In this document: one piece after another, positions 23,193-30,833 of the stretch | How the letters are laid out: every line of letters starts with the position of its first letter | How positions within the stretch are numbered: the first letter of the stretch is position 1 | NCBI RefSeq assembly: GCF_000442515.1 | Contig: NZ_AQPH01000001.1 | Location: forward strand, 62,001-126,000 | Direction of reading: 5' to 3' | DNA: 64,000 nt | From: Magnetospirillum fulvum MGU-K5 | GTDB lineage: Bacteria; Pseudomonadota; Alphaproteobacteria; Rhodospirillales; Magnetospirillaceae | The notes under the pieces: model-generated | Database searches by the model: none | What the model was told of the DNA's origin: nothing | The model's input: the letters and a program-made list of their open reading frames with translations, nothing else | Position numbers and translations under genes: made by a program

Positions 23193-23284
23193 TCCCCACC
23201 TTTATCCGCCGCTTCCTGCCCTGGGGCCGCAAGTCGCGCCGCGCCTGGGTGATTCGAAACCTCCGCAGATGGAGCAAGTCATGA
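23189..23284 (+). CDS. 31-residue basic micro-protein
   Basis: This very Arg-rich 31-codon frame (RRFLPWGRKSRRAWVIRNLR) starts in the overlap ATGA with the preceding micro-gene and ends in an ATGA overlap with the coiled-coil gene at 23281. The chain of perfect four-base overlaps supports translation of both. Confidence 0.45.
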   Translation: MIPTFIRRFLPWGRKSRRAWVIRNLRRWSKS

Positions 23285-24447
23285 ACGAGATCACCACCAT
23301 CGACCAGACCGGCACCGAGTCCTCGACCGGCACCGCCCTTGTCATTTTCGACCAGCCCATGACGCCCGCCGCCCTGTTTGCGCCCGGTGCAACCGACCCC
23401 CTGATCGCCCGAATCAAGGCTGAAGTCGCCAAGGAAGTTGTCGACCCCACCACCGAGAAGGGGCGTAAGGCGATCATCAGCCTCGCGATGAAGGTGACTA
23501 AGACCAAGACGGCGATCGATGCTGCCCGCAAGGATCTGGTTTCCGACGAGAAGAAGCGCCTTGCCGCGATCGATGCTGAAGGACGGCGCATCTGGGATGA
23601 GCTGGAGACGCTGGCGAAGGATGTCCGTCGCCCCGTCACGGAATATGAGGAGCGCGAAAAGAACCGCATCGCCGCGCACGAAGCGGCTGTGGCGGCGATC
23701 CGCGCCCTGGCCGATCTGCCGCCGGACCCGACCATAGGCCAGATCGCCGAGCGCCTTGCCGATGCCGAAGCCGTCAGCACCGAGGGCCGGGAAGAATTCA
23801 CCGCACTTGCCGCCCAGGCCAAGGCCAGCGTCGTCGAGACGCTGACTGCCAAGCTCAAGGCCACCAAAAAGGCCGACGAGGACCGGGCCGAACTGGAGCG
23901 CCTGCGCCGTGAAGCCGCCGAACGTGAGCGGCGGGAACGGGAAGAGGCGGCTGCCCGCAAGGCCAAGGAAGAGGCCGAAGCCGAAGCGGCTCGTCTCGCT
24001 GCTGAAGCCGCTCGTGCTGCCGAAGCAGAGCGTCAGCGTATCCAGCGCGAGGCCGAGGAACGTGAAGCCGCGATCAAGGCCGAAGCTGAGCGCAAGGAGC
24101 GAGAGGCTGCTGAAGCTTTGGCCCGGGCCGAGCGGGAAAAGGCTGAAGCCAAAGCCGCCGCCGAAGCTGCGGCGCGGAAGGCGGAGGAAGACCGCATCCG
24201 GGCAGAAGAGGATGCCAAGCGCCGCGAGCAGGAAGCCGCCGACCGCGAACGCCAGCGGATCGCCGCCGAGAAGGCCGCCGAAGAGGAAGCCACCCGCAAG
24301 CGTGAGGCCGACAAGGTGCATCGGGCGCGGATCAACAACGAGGCGCCGGCCGGTTTGGTTGCGACTGGCCTGGACGAGGACACGGCCAAGAAGGCGATCA
24401 AGGCGATTGCGCTTGGTCAGGTCCCCCACGTCACCATCAGCTACTGA
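23281..24447 (+). CDS. Coiled-coil protein of the recombination module
   Basis: The ATG at 23281 gives 388 residues. The N-terminal 90 residues (PLIARIKAEVAKEVVDPTTE, then KGRKAIISLAMKVTKTKTAI) form a domain common upstream of phage exonucleases. From about 200 to 350 the chain is a long Ala/Glu/Arg coiled coil. It directly precedes the YqaJ nuclease and is thought to assist the phage recombination system. The opposite strand has a long open frame caused by this composition. Confidence 0.8.
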   Translation: MNEITTIDQTGTESSTGTALVIFDQPMTPAALFAPGATDPLIARIKAEVAKEVVDPTTEKGRKAIISLAMKVTKTKTAIDAARKDLVSDEKKRLAAIDAEGRRIWDELETLAKDVRRPVTEYEEREKNRIAAHEAAVAAIRALADLPPDPTIGQIAERLADAEAVSTEGREEFTALAAQAKASVVETLTAKLKATKKADEDRAELERLRREAAERERREREEAAARKAKEEAEAEAARLAAEAARAAEAERQRIQREAEEREAAIKAEAERKEREAAEALARAEREKAEAKAAAEAAARKAEEDRIRAEEDAKRREQEAADRERQRIAAEKAAEEEATRKREADKVHRARINNEAPAGLVATGLDEDTAKKAIKAIALGQVPHVTISY

Positions 24448-24458
24448 GGTCCACGGAT

Positions 24459-25163
24459 ATGGGAATCACCTATCACCGCGAACTCTACCAGGGCAGTGAG
24501 GAATGGCACGCTGCCCGGTGCGGCATCCTCACCGCCAGCGAGATGAAGCTGATCGTCACGCCGACGATGAAGGTCGCGTCGAACGAGAAAGAGCGCGCCC
24601 ACCTCTATGAACTGCTCGCCCAGCGCATCACCAAGTACGTCGAGCCGCGCTATATCGGCGACGACATGATGCGCGGCCATGAAGACGAGGTTTACGCCCG
24701 CGCCGCCTATGCCGACAAATTCGGGGTCGAGGTCGAAGAGGTTGGCCTCATCACGAATGACCGATGGGGCTTCACGCTTGGATATTCCCCGGATGGCCTT
24801 GTTGGCAATGACGGCCTGATCGAGATCAAGAGCCGTCGCCAGAAATTCCAGGTCGAGACGATCATCGAGAACGTCGGCGCGGATCAGAGCGAGACAATCC
24901 CCGCCGATTTCGTGATCCAGGTTCAGACCGGGCTGTTGGTGAGCGAGCGGAAATGGCTCGATTTCATCAGCTATAGCGGCGGTCTGCCGATGGCGACGAT
25001 CCGCGTTCACCCCGATCCGAAAATCCAGGACGCCATTCTTGCGGCCGCGACCGCGTTCGAATCGCGCCTTGCCGTCAAGCTGGCGGCCTATCACGACGCC
25101 GTCAGATCGAACCCGCGCCTCGTTCCGACCGAGCGCCGCATTGAACTGGAAATTGCAGCATGA
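24459..25163 (+). CDS. YqaJ/lambda-exonuclease-family nuclease
   Basis: This 234-residue nuclease of the PD-(D/E)xK fold digests one DNA strand so the recombinase can anneal. Motifs are the N-terminal SEEWHAARCGILTASEM segment, GYSPDGLVGNDGLIEIKSRR with the catalytic Asp, Glu and Lys (about 108-128), and FVIQVQTGLLV downstream, the usual Q-containing helix. It lies between the coiled-coil gene and the next recombination gene, which it overlaps by four bases. Confidence 0.93.
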   Translation: MGITYHRELYQGSEEWHAARCGILTASEMKLIVTPTMKVASNEKERAHLYELLAQRITKYVEPRYIGDDMMRGHEDEVYARAAYADKFGVEVEEVGLITNDRWGFTLGYSPDGLVGNDGLIEIKSRRQKFQVETIIENVGADQSETIPADFVIQVQTGLLVSERKWLDFISYSGGLPMATIRVHPDPKIQDAILAAATAFESRLAVKLAAYHDAVRSNPRLVPTERRIELEIAA

Positions 25164-25918
25164 GCGCCGACCTGAGCCGGGCAATCGTCCCGAAGAGCGA
25201 CCAGTTGAACGCCGACGACCTGATCGCCGGACCTCGCACCATCACCGTGTCGAAGGTGACCGTGCAAGCTGGTACTGAACAGCCGGTCGCCATCCATTTC
25301 GAGGGCGACAACGGCAAGCCCTGGAAGCCGTGCAAGTCAATGTGCCGCGTCCTGGTGAATGCCTGGGGCGCGGACGGTGCGAATTACGTCGGCCGCTCGA
25401 TCACACTTCGTCGCGATCCCAATGTGAAGTGGGGCGGAATGGCTGTCGGGGGCATTAGGATTTCGCACCTCAGCCACATTGCCCAGCAGATGGTGATGGC
25501 CCTGACCGAGACGAAAGGGAGTCGCAAGCCGTTCACGGTCAACCCGCTCCAGCAGGTTGCGCCGGTTGAAGACGATCTGCTCCAGCGGATCGCTGGCGCG
25601 CAGACAATCGAAGACCTTGAGCGTCTGCGCCCAGAGATGCGGGGGAATACCGCCGCTCTCACTGCCGCCAGAGCGAGGGGTGAAGCGATCCGCGCCGCCG
25701 CTGCCAAACAGCAGGCCCGGGACGAAGACCCCTTTGGATTGCCTCCCATTCAGACCCTCTCCCCCGAAGCCGCCGCCGGTCTGGCCCAGATGCAGGCCGC
25801 GACCACCGAGGCCGAGGTCGAAGCGGTGTGGGAGGCGCTCGACCTTGAGGTTTGCCGCGAACTCGGCTCCGGCGCGCTGGACGAGCAGCGGGCGCGGGTG
25901 AATGGGGAGGGTGCGTGA
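25160..25918 (+). CDS. Recombination-associated phage protein
   Basis: This 252-residue protein has an N-terminal beta-rich domain (DDLIAGPRTITVSKVTVQAG ... GRSITLRRDPNVKWGG) that I have seen conserved directly after YqaJ exonucleases in many prophages, and a helical C-terminal third. It could bind single-stranded DNA or act as the annealing partner. No RecT, Erf or Rad52 signature is visible, so the role is inferred from context. Confidence 0.75.
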   Translation: MSADLSRAIVPKSDQLNADDLIAGPRTITVSKVTVQAGTEQPVAIHFEGDNGKPWKPCKSMCRVLVNAWGADGANYVGRSITLRRDPNVKWGGMAVGGIRISHLSHIAQQMVMALTETKGSRKPFTVNPLQQVAPVEDDLLQRIAGAQTIEDLERLRPEMRGNTAALTAARARGEAIRAAAAKQQARDEDPFGLPPIQTLSPEAAAGLAQMQAATTEAEVEAVWEALDLEVCRELGSGALDEQRARVNGEGA

Positions 25919-26217
25919 TGCTGACCGAAGACGAAGCCAAGACGATGTGGTGCCCGCAGGCGCGGATTTATGATGATCCTCTTGACCCTAACGATAAGGC
26001 ATATCGTCCGCCTTCCGTTTCATTCAATCGCACCACGTCGGACGGAGCCGATATGCCGTCTGCCGTCTGCATCGCTTCCGAGTGCATGGCGTGGCGGTGG
26101 GCTGACACGATTTGGGCCAAGCCGGACGGCAGCCCTGAACACCGTTCGCGCCAGGATGAGACGTATAGCGTCCGCATCGATCGCGGCTACTGCGGCCTCG
26201 CTGGGAGGGTCGAGTGA
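25918..26217 (+). CDS. Cysteine-containing small phage protein
   Basis: The ATG at 25918 overlaps the previous stop by one base and gives 99 residues. Spaced cysteines (WCPQAR, VCIASECMAWRW, GYCGLAG) suggest a metal site. Proteins of this pattern are common in early phage operons and have no assigned function. Confidence 0.7.
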   Translation: MLTEDEAKTMWCPQARIYDDPLDPNDKAYRPPSVSFNRTTSDGADMPSAVCIASECMAWRWADTIWAKPDGSPEHRSRQDETYSVRIDRGYCGLAGRVE

Positions 26218-26951
26218 TGTCTGACCTGGACACCGCCGCTGCCCTGGCCGAGATCACCGAGGTTGGCCCTCTTGCCGTCCCCACCGAAACGCCCGACGCG
26301 CCATGGGTCGAACCTGCAAAAGATCTTTGCAGGTTGCCCCAGGCCGAAACCCCCGAGCAGCGGCGGGAGCGTCTGGCGGAAGCTATCCTGCTGAAATGGC
26401 ACAGCCCACAGGTTGGATCGGGCGAAATCGCCGACGCAGTCATCGCCTCCGACCGCGCCGCCGGGGACGATCCGGAGGCGCTGCGGGCACTGATCGATCT
26501 GGAGCAGCGGGAAAAGCGGGCGCTCCAGCGTGAGCGCGACGAGGCGCGGGCCGAGGTTGAGCGGCTGAAGGCTGGCATCCGTCAACTTGGTCCGATCATT
26601 GACGCAGCAGACACCGTCCTCTCTGACAGTGACCACCTTCGCGCCGCCCTCACCGCCTCCGTCGCCCGCGAGGCGGTGTTGCGGGAGACTCTGCGCAAGA
26701 TCAAGCGGATGTCTTCAGACGACGCTTCCGAGCTCGAAGCCGCGAAAGACTGGGCCGTTGACCACGCCCTCGCCACCCCGTCCCCCGCCGCCGAGGCGAT
26801 GGTGCGGGTAGTCGAAGCCGCTGACCATTGGGATCGGGTTAGGGGGAGCGACCCCGTAACTCGCGCCGATGTCGGTGATGCACTGATTGATGCCGTGCGC
26901 GCTCATCGCATCACCACCGGACGCGACGCCCTGACCGGGGAGGTGAAGTGA
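26217..26951 (+). CDS. Early phage protein with coiled coil
   Basis: The ATG at 26217 overlaps the previous stop and gives 244 residues. A coiled coil lies at about 95-125 (REKRALQRERDEARAEVERL). The ends are Ala- and Pro-rich. No family is recognised. Confidence 0.68.
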   Translation: MSDLDTAAALAEITEVGPLAVPTETPDAPWVEPAKDLCRLPQAETPEQRRERLAEAILLKWHSPQVGSGEIADAVIASDRAAGDDPEALRALIDLEQREKRALQRERDEARAEVERLKAGIRQLGPIIDAADTVLSDSDHLRAALTASVAREAVLRETLRKIKRMSSDDASELEAAKDWAVDHALATPSPAAEAMVRVVEAADHWDRVRGSDPVTRADVGDALIDAVRAHRITTGRDALTGEVK

Positions 26952-27196
26952 TGGACAGATCAAATACCGTCAACGACATCCTGAACGCGGTTGTCGTCCG
27001 CCGCGAAGCCCTGGCTTCCCGGGGCATGATCGCTGCCGATCTCTCATGCGTCGAACAGATCATTCGGGATGACGCCCTCGGACTCACCGGACGAGACGGC
27101 ACCCCTGGCCCCGAAGCCCGGAACGTCCTGCTCAATATCGCCGCCGTGGTCATTGACGCCCTGATACGCCTGACCGGGGAGGCCGACCATGGCTGA
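26951..27196 (+). CDS. Small early phage protein
   Basis: This 81-residue helical protein (NDILNAVVVRREALASRGMI) ends with a further helix. Its start overlaps the previous stop by one base and its end overlaps the next gene by eight. Unknown family. Confidence 0.62.
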   Translation: MDRSNTVNDILNAVVVRREALASRGMIAADLSCVEQIIRDDALGLTGRDGTPGPEARNVLLNIAAVVIDALIRLTGEADHG

Positions 27197-27377
27197 CATC
27201 GACATGAGCACGATCACCCGGCATCGCATCCTGCTCATCGTCGAAGAGCGGGGCAGCATTACCGCAGCCGATTTTTGCGCCGAGATGATCCGGCGCGGTT
27301 GGGCCTATCCCGACCTGACGCCGGACGATCTCAATCTCGATCCCACCGATATCATCCAGAGGTGCCGCCATGCCTGA
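27189..27377 (+). CDS. Small winged-helix-like phage protein
   Basis: This 62-residue protein has the pattern of a small helix-turn-helix or winged helix (RHRILLIVEERGSITAADFC). It overlaps both neighbours by eight bases. A DNA-binding role is only a guess. Confidence 0.6.
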   Translation: MADIDMSTITRHRILLIVEERGSITAADFCAEMIRRGWAYPDLTPDDLNLDPTDIIQRCRHA

Positions 27378-27600
27378 CCTCATCGCCACCATCGGCCCAC
27401 GATCCCTGATCCTCGACGAGGATGGCCTTGTTTCTCTGATCGAGGGCGGGAGCGTTTGCATGGGGCCGATCTCGATCACCGACGCGATCGACAGCGCTAC
27501 CGTGGTGGCGTCTGGCCGGTCGGATCACCACAGCGTCACGGCGCTGGTCAACATGCTCGCGCTGGCCGTGCTTGCGCTGGCGTCGGATGCGGAGGGGTAG
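27370..27600 (+). CDS. Small early phage protein
   Basis: This 76-residue protein is beta-rich at the start with a hydrophobic C-terminal helix (VNMLALAVLALASDA) that may or may not insert in a membrane. Unknown family. Confidence 0.58.
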   Translation: MPDLIATIGPRSLILDEDGLVSLIEGGSVCMGPISITDAIDSATVVASGRSDHHSVTALVNMLALAVLALASDAEG

Positions 27601-27603
27601 GGG

Positions 27604-27939
27604 ATGGCTGAACGTGTCCGTGCTGCCAGGATCGCCGAGATCACCGGTTTGTCACTTCGCGGGATTCAGTCCATGGCCCAGAAGGGCATCATTCCATCAG
27701 CTGCGAAAATAGGGTCAATATGGACGTTCGACGAGGCCAGCGTGCGGCTGTGGGTTCAGGAAAAGGAAGCCACGCCATGCGTGACGACAACCGGGGTCAA
27801 CCCCCGGACAACATTTACTGGCGAAACGGGGTTGCCTATGGCCGGGTGGAAATTGCCGGCCGCGAGCACCGCCGCAGCCTACGAACGACTGATCCTCAAG
27901 AAGCGGCCAGAAGGGTCGCGGACTGGATCGAGGAACTGA
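27604..27939 (+). CDS. xis: Excisionase-like helix-turn-helix protein
   Basis: This 111-residue protein has a MerR/AlpA-type helix-turn-helix at its N-terminus (RAARIAEITGLSLRGIQSMA, then KIGSIWTFDEASVRLWV), the fold of phage excisionases, which bend att DNA and turn integration into excision. Only the first 60 residues look domain-like; the remainder overlaps the integrase gene in another frame for 163 bases, as int and xis overlap in lambda. The symbol is by role and position. Confidence 0.72.
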   Translation: MAERVRAARIAEITGLSLRGIQSMAQKGIIPSAAKIGSIWTFDEASVRLWVQEKEATPCVTTTGVNPRTTFTGETGLPMAGWKLPAASTAAAYERLILKKRPEGSRTGSRN

Positions 27940-28907
27940 AGGCGGACGCCGGACTGATCGAACGGCCTATGACGTGGATGGACGCGGTTGTGCGGTACAT
28001 CGAGGAAGTTGCCCCTGGGGCGGTCAAACCTGACGTCCTGACGCGCTATCAATGCAGCCTGAAACAGGTGCATCCGTGGCTGGGGCATATGGAAGTCCGC
28101 AAGATCACGCGCCGGACCATTGCCGATATGGTTGGCGGTAGAAAGCGGGCAGGGGTGACGAACGCCACCATCAATCGCGATCTGACTGCCGTGTCTCGGG
28201 TTCTGGCCGCATGCGTGGCCTGGGGCTGGTGCGATGACAATCTGGCAAAGACGTTCGACCGGGGGGCTATGACCCGTGAGCGTCGTGATCCTATCGTGCT
28301 GCCTCCAGAGGAGCACATCCAGGCATTAATCGATGCCGCAGTGCCGATGTTCGGGCTGATGATTCAGATCTATCGCTTTACCGGCATGCGCGAGAAAGAG
28401 GTGGCTGGCCTGGAATGGACGCAGATCGAGATGACCGGCCATCGGATGGCGGTTAACCTGACCCGCACCAAGACCGACCGGCCCCGGTCGATCCCTCTCG
28501 ATGATATAGAGACAACGATGGCCACCAAGGTGTTGCGCACGGTGCCTCGATATCTGAGGACCAGAGTTGAGCGTGAGGCCGGGGGAAACCCCGTCTTCTG
28601 GCATGGGGAAGGGGAGCCGTATCTGACTGTATCGTCACTTTTCGGGGCGCTGCGCCGCAGGGTCAACGCGGAGCGGGCTAGGGCCGGACGGGACCAGATC
28701 ACATTCCGCCTTCATGATCTGCGGCACCTGTTCGCGGTGACGTATCTACGGAAGGGAGGGAACGTCTACAAGCTCCAGAAAATCCTGGGCCATTCCAGCA
28801 TCAAGACGACGGAACTGTATCTGGCTTATCTGACGCCAGACGAACAGATGATCGCTCAACATGGGAAGGGGACCGTAACCGCCCTCTCCGGTCGGTCGGC
28901 ACAGTGA
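27777..28907 (+). CDS. int: Tyrosine recombinase integrase
   Basis: The ATG at 27777 follows AAAAGGAAG and gives 376 residues. The N-terminal part holds arm- and core-binding domains. The catalytic residues are Arg in TGMREKEVAGLEW, His-x-x-Arg in HDLRHLFAVTYL, His in LGHSSIKTTELYLAY, and the nucleophile Tyr in that last motif. It would recombine attP with attB in tRNA-Ser, whose 3' end is 147 bases away. GTCGGCACA repeats behind the gene look like its arm sites. Confidence 0.95.
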   Translation: MRDDNRGQPPDNIYWRNGVAYGRVEIAGREHRRSLRTTDPQEAARRVADWIEELKADAGLIERPMTWMDAVVRYIEEVAPGAVKPDVLTRYQCSLKQVHPWLGHMEVRKITRRTIADMVGGRKRAGVTNATINRDLTAVSRVLAACVAWGWCDDNLAKTFDRGAMTRERRDPIVLPPEEHIQALIDAAVPMFGLMIQIYRFTGMREKEVAGLEWTQIEMTGHRMAVNLTRTKTDRPRSIPLDDIETTMATKVLRTVPRYLRTRVEREAGGNPVFWHGEGEPYLTVSSLFGALRRRVNAERARAGRDQITFRLHDLRHLFAVTYLRKGGNVYKLQKILGHSSIKTTELYLAYLTPDEQMIAQHGKGTVTALSGRSAQ

Positions 28908-28986
28908 GTCGGCACAGGCTTTCCCGGCATATTTGCTAGGGTTGAGCCTGGGTCAGAAAGTAAGGGTCGGCACACGATCCGGCACA
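28895..28986. repeat. Arm-type integrase site repeats
   Basis: GTCGGCACA occurs at 28895-28903, 28908-28916 and 28966-28974, with a variant TCCGGCACA at 28978-28986. They form two close pairs between the end of int and the tRNA attachment site, as integrase arm-binding sites do. Confidence 0.55.
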
Positions 28987-28996
28987 CACTACGACG

Positions 28997-29025
28997 GTTC
29001 GGCCCCGGTTGCAGCGGGGCCGAAC
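28997..29025 (-). terminator. Hairpin downstream of tRNA-Ser
   Basis: GTTCGGCCCC (28997-29006) pairs with GGGGCCGAAC (29016-29025) around a nine-base loop. It follows the tRNA gene on the minus strand and could end its transcript, though the T-run is missing. It lies on the phage side of the tRNA. Confidence 0.5.
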
Positions 29026-29053
29026 GTCGAAATGACGAAGGAAAAGAAGAAGT

Positions 29054-29146
29054 TGGCGGAGGGGGCGGGATTCGAACCCGCGCTAGGGTTTGACACCCTA
29101 GGACGGTTTAGCAAACCGTTGGTTTCAGCCACTCACCCACCCCTCC
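29054..29146 (-). tRNA. tRNA-Ser (GCU), prophage attachment site
   Basis: On the minus strand the acceptor GGAGGGG pairs with CCCCTCC, followed by G73 and an encoded CCA (29054-29056). The anticodon loop is TTGCTAA with GCT, reading AGC/AGU. A long variable arm and GGTTCGAATCC T-loop confirm a serine tRNA. Its 3' end faces the integrase, as expected when a phage integrates and restores the tRNA end. Confidence 0.96.
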
Positions 29147-29184
29147 GCAGAAGGTGGTTGCTAACCACCGTGGCTGGAGAAGTG

Positions 29185-29214
29185 TTTCTAGCGGAAACCC
29201 CTTCGGCCCGTCAA
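29185..29214 (-). promoter_or_regulatory. tRNA-Ser promoter
   Basis: On the minus strand TTGACG (29209-29214) and TAGAAA (29185-29190) are 18 bases apart and about 40 bases before the tRNA. A perfect hairpin, GGTGGTTGCTAACCACC, lies in the leader at 29153-29169. From here to 29638 I see no gene. Confidence 0.6.
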
Positions 29215-29638
29215 TGCCTCGTTTCAAGAATTTTGCTGCGCCATCGTCGAAACAGAAAATGTCGGTGGAAAAGTGAAGGGAGGGCGAACCGAAAGCCAGC
29301 CGGACGATCCGTTTTCCTCCGTTCCGGCTTGCGCTGCGTGTGACCGTTCCCTGGTTCATCTTATTTCCAGACAACGCCAAGGGACGACGACACATGACTT
29401 CTCCTGGAGGCAATCCGCTCGGGCTGCGGCGGGTTCTTCTCTCTACCTCAAGCCGCGCACCTATAAGATGAATTTAATGGGGGTGTAATAGCCCACTTTT
29501 GATGCATCTCTATGCTTTTGGTGATAATCTCCCCCAGTTTGGCTAGGTGGCTAATCCCTAAGGCGGGGAGGGAGCGTGCAGTGCGTGTTGTCACGATGGC
29601 ATCGTCGCCGATCTCGCGAACGCATCGAGTTGACGAGG

Positions 29639-29905
29639 ATGATTGATCCGACCATGGCGATGAAGACCGGGGAACTGGTGGCGAGTCTTCAGGTCGCGGT
29701 TGGAACCCTGGCCAACCAACTCATCGCTCCGCGTCCTCCCGTTCCTTCGGAAAAGTCGCCTTCTTCCGATCGCCGTCTGGTGTCTGCGGTGCAGGTCTAT
29801 GTTCTGGCGATACGATCGAAACCGACTTCGCTTCAGGCAGTCCCATCCGCCGGGGCGATGGCTTGGTGCCGAGATCGGGGCGGCCGCAGGCGGGGGAGTG
29901 GCTGA
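29639..29905 (+). CDS. Doubtful small protein
   Basis: An 88-codon frame begins MIDPTMAMKTGELVASLQVA, which looks protein-like, but the ribosome site is poorly spaced and the rest is basic and low-complexity. The opposite strand is also open. I include it as a possibility only. Confidence 0.28.
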   Translation: MIDPTMAMKTGELVASLQVAVGTLANQLIAPRPPVPSEKSPSSDRRLVSAVQVYVLAIRSKPTSLQAVPSAGAMAWCRDRGGRRRGSG

Positions 29906-29974
29906 AACAGAGGGTCGGGTGCGCCTAATTATTTGAAGTAAAAAGAAAATCTGGTAGCAAAACGAGGTGGGGTT

Positions 29975-30187
29975 ATGCTGACAGTGAGGCTGGGGGATGT
30001 CTATGAGAGCGGCAATCGTTCCCGTGTAGTATGGTCGGTCGATGGGGTCATTACCGTTCCTGGGCAGGGCCAGATTGTCCGACTGGTTCAGGTCGATGGG
30101 TTGGGCAAGCTGATGCTCAGTGCCGACGATCTGATGTGTCAAAACGGCTTTCGCAAGGTCAAAGAGGTTTCTCTTCCTCTGACCTGA
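29975..30187 (+). CDS. Small protein of unknown function
   Basis: GAGGTGGGG precedes the ATG of a 70-residue, beta-rich protein (VRLGDVYESGNRSRVVWSVD) of the kind often annotated as hypothetical in Rhodospirillales. No close partners on the same strand. Confidence 0.6.
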   Translation: MLTVRLGDVYESGNRSRVVWSVDGVITVPGQGQIVRLVQVDGLGKLMLSADDLMCQNGFRKVKEVSLPLT

Positions 30188-30191
30188 CGGC

Positions 30192-30230
30192 ATTTTCTGC
30201 CGCGTGACGATGTGGATGGGCGGCAGAAAT
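30192..30230. terminator. Bidirectional terminator
   Basis: ATTTTCTGCCGC (30192-30203) pairs with GCGGCAGAAAT (30220-30230) between two converging genes. The loop is 16 bases. Confidence 0.45.
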
Positions 30231-30232
30231 GT

Positions 30233-30742
30233 TCAGTCTTTGCCGTATTGCCCCATCAGTTGCGCGGTCAGAAACGAGGCGGCATTCGCCCAATTACCCA
30301 TCTGCCCGTCGCGTTTCATCGCGTTGAAATCGATCGAGACCGTCTGGGCAGGTCGATTTTGCCATTGCGTCTGGGTCATCGCGGAGGGGGACAGCACCAC
30401 CGTTCCCCCCAGGGCCTTGGCGATCTGATCAGCCCGTCTTTGCGCCAGTTGCGGCCCGCCGATCGCATCGGTTTCCAGGTTTAATCCGGCAAGATTTTCC
30501 GAGGTTTCCGCATAACCTTCGTTGGTCAGGGTCGCCACTTTCTTTCCATTGACCTCAACCTGGGCGTACTCGCCGTACCCGCCGGTCTGGGTAGGGACGG
30601 TGTATTGCTGCTCGATGATTTCCTTGGTCTGCCGGTAAAAATCAATAAGGTCCTGCCCCTCGAGTTTGACCGCTTTGACCGTGGACATGTCGATGGGACG
30701 CAGGGTGGAAACGGGAATGCCGCTTTGGACAGGGGAGGTCAT
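30233..30742 (-). CDS. Conserved hypothetical protein
   Basis: AGGATTGATC precedes the ATG at 30742, giving 169 residues without signal or membrane segments. The N-terminus (TSPVQSGIPVSTLRPIDMST) and the lack of a signal peptide are reminiscent of small flagellum- or motility-related proteins, but there is no clear motif. It lies directly downstream of a chemoreceptor gene and may be in its operon. Confidence 0.62.
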   Translation of the reverse strand: MTSPVQSGIPVSTLRPIDMSTVKAVKLEGQDLIDFYRQTKEIIEQQYTVPTQTGGYGEYAQVEVNGKKVATLTNEGYAETSENLAGLNLETDAIGGPQLAQRRADQIAKALGGTVVLSPSAMTQTQWQNRPAQTVSIDFNAMKRDGQMGNWANAASFLTAQLMGQYGKD

Positions 30743-30833
30743 GATCAATCCTTTCCGAAAGTCCCCAGAGCGAGGGGCCTTCGGATAGATGCAAAACCCA
30801 CACCATTGTTCGTGGGGGGCTTTCCGCCCGGGA

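Larger units (their letters stand above)
1..29056. mobile_element. Podovirus-like prophage (right part), integrated at tRNA-Ser
   Basis: A continuous block of phage genes runs from the window start to the integrase at 28907 and the tRNA-Ser gene at 29054. It holds terminase, portal, scaffold, capsid, replication, recombination, cro/cI, xis and int genes. The left end lies outside the window. The portal family and the order portal, scaffold, capsid, cement match short-tailed phages such as Bordetella BPP-1. All recognisable phage genes are intact apart from the one cut by the edge, so the element may be functional. The right boundary is placed at the tRNA 3' end by inference. Confidence 0.93.

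Noticed and set aside
22822-24429. Long leftward frame (535 codons) opposite the coiled-coil gene
   Set aside because: The Ala/Glu/Arg-rich coiled coil produces a stop-free antisense frame rich in Gly, Leu and Phe. No start or ribosome site supports it.
29219-29638. A gene between tRNA-Ser and 29639
   Set aside because: Only short frames with poor starts; apart from the tRNA promoter I see nothing functional in this stretch.
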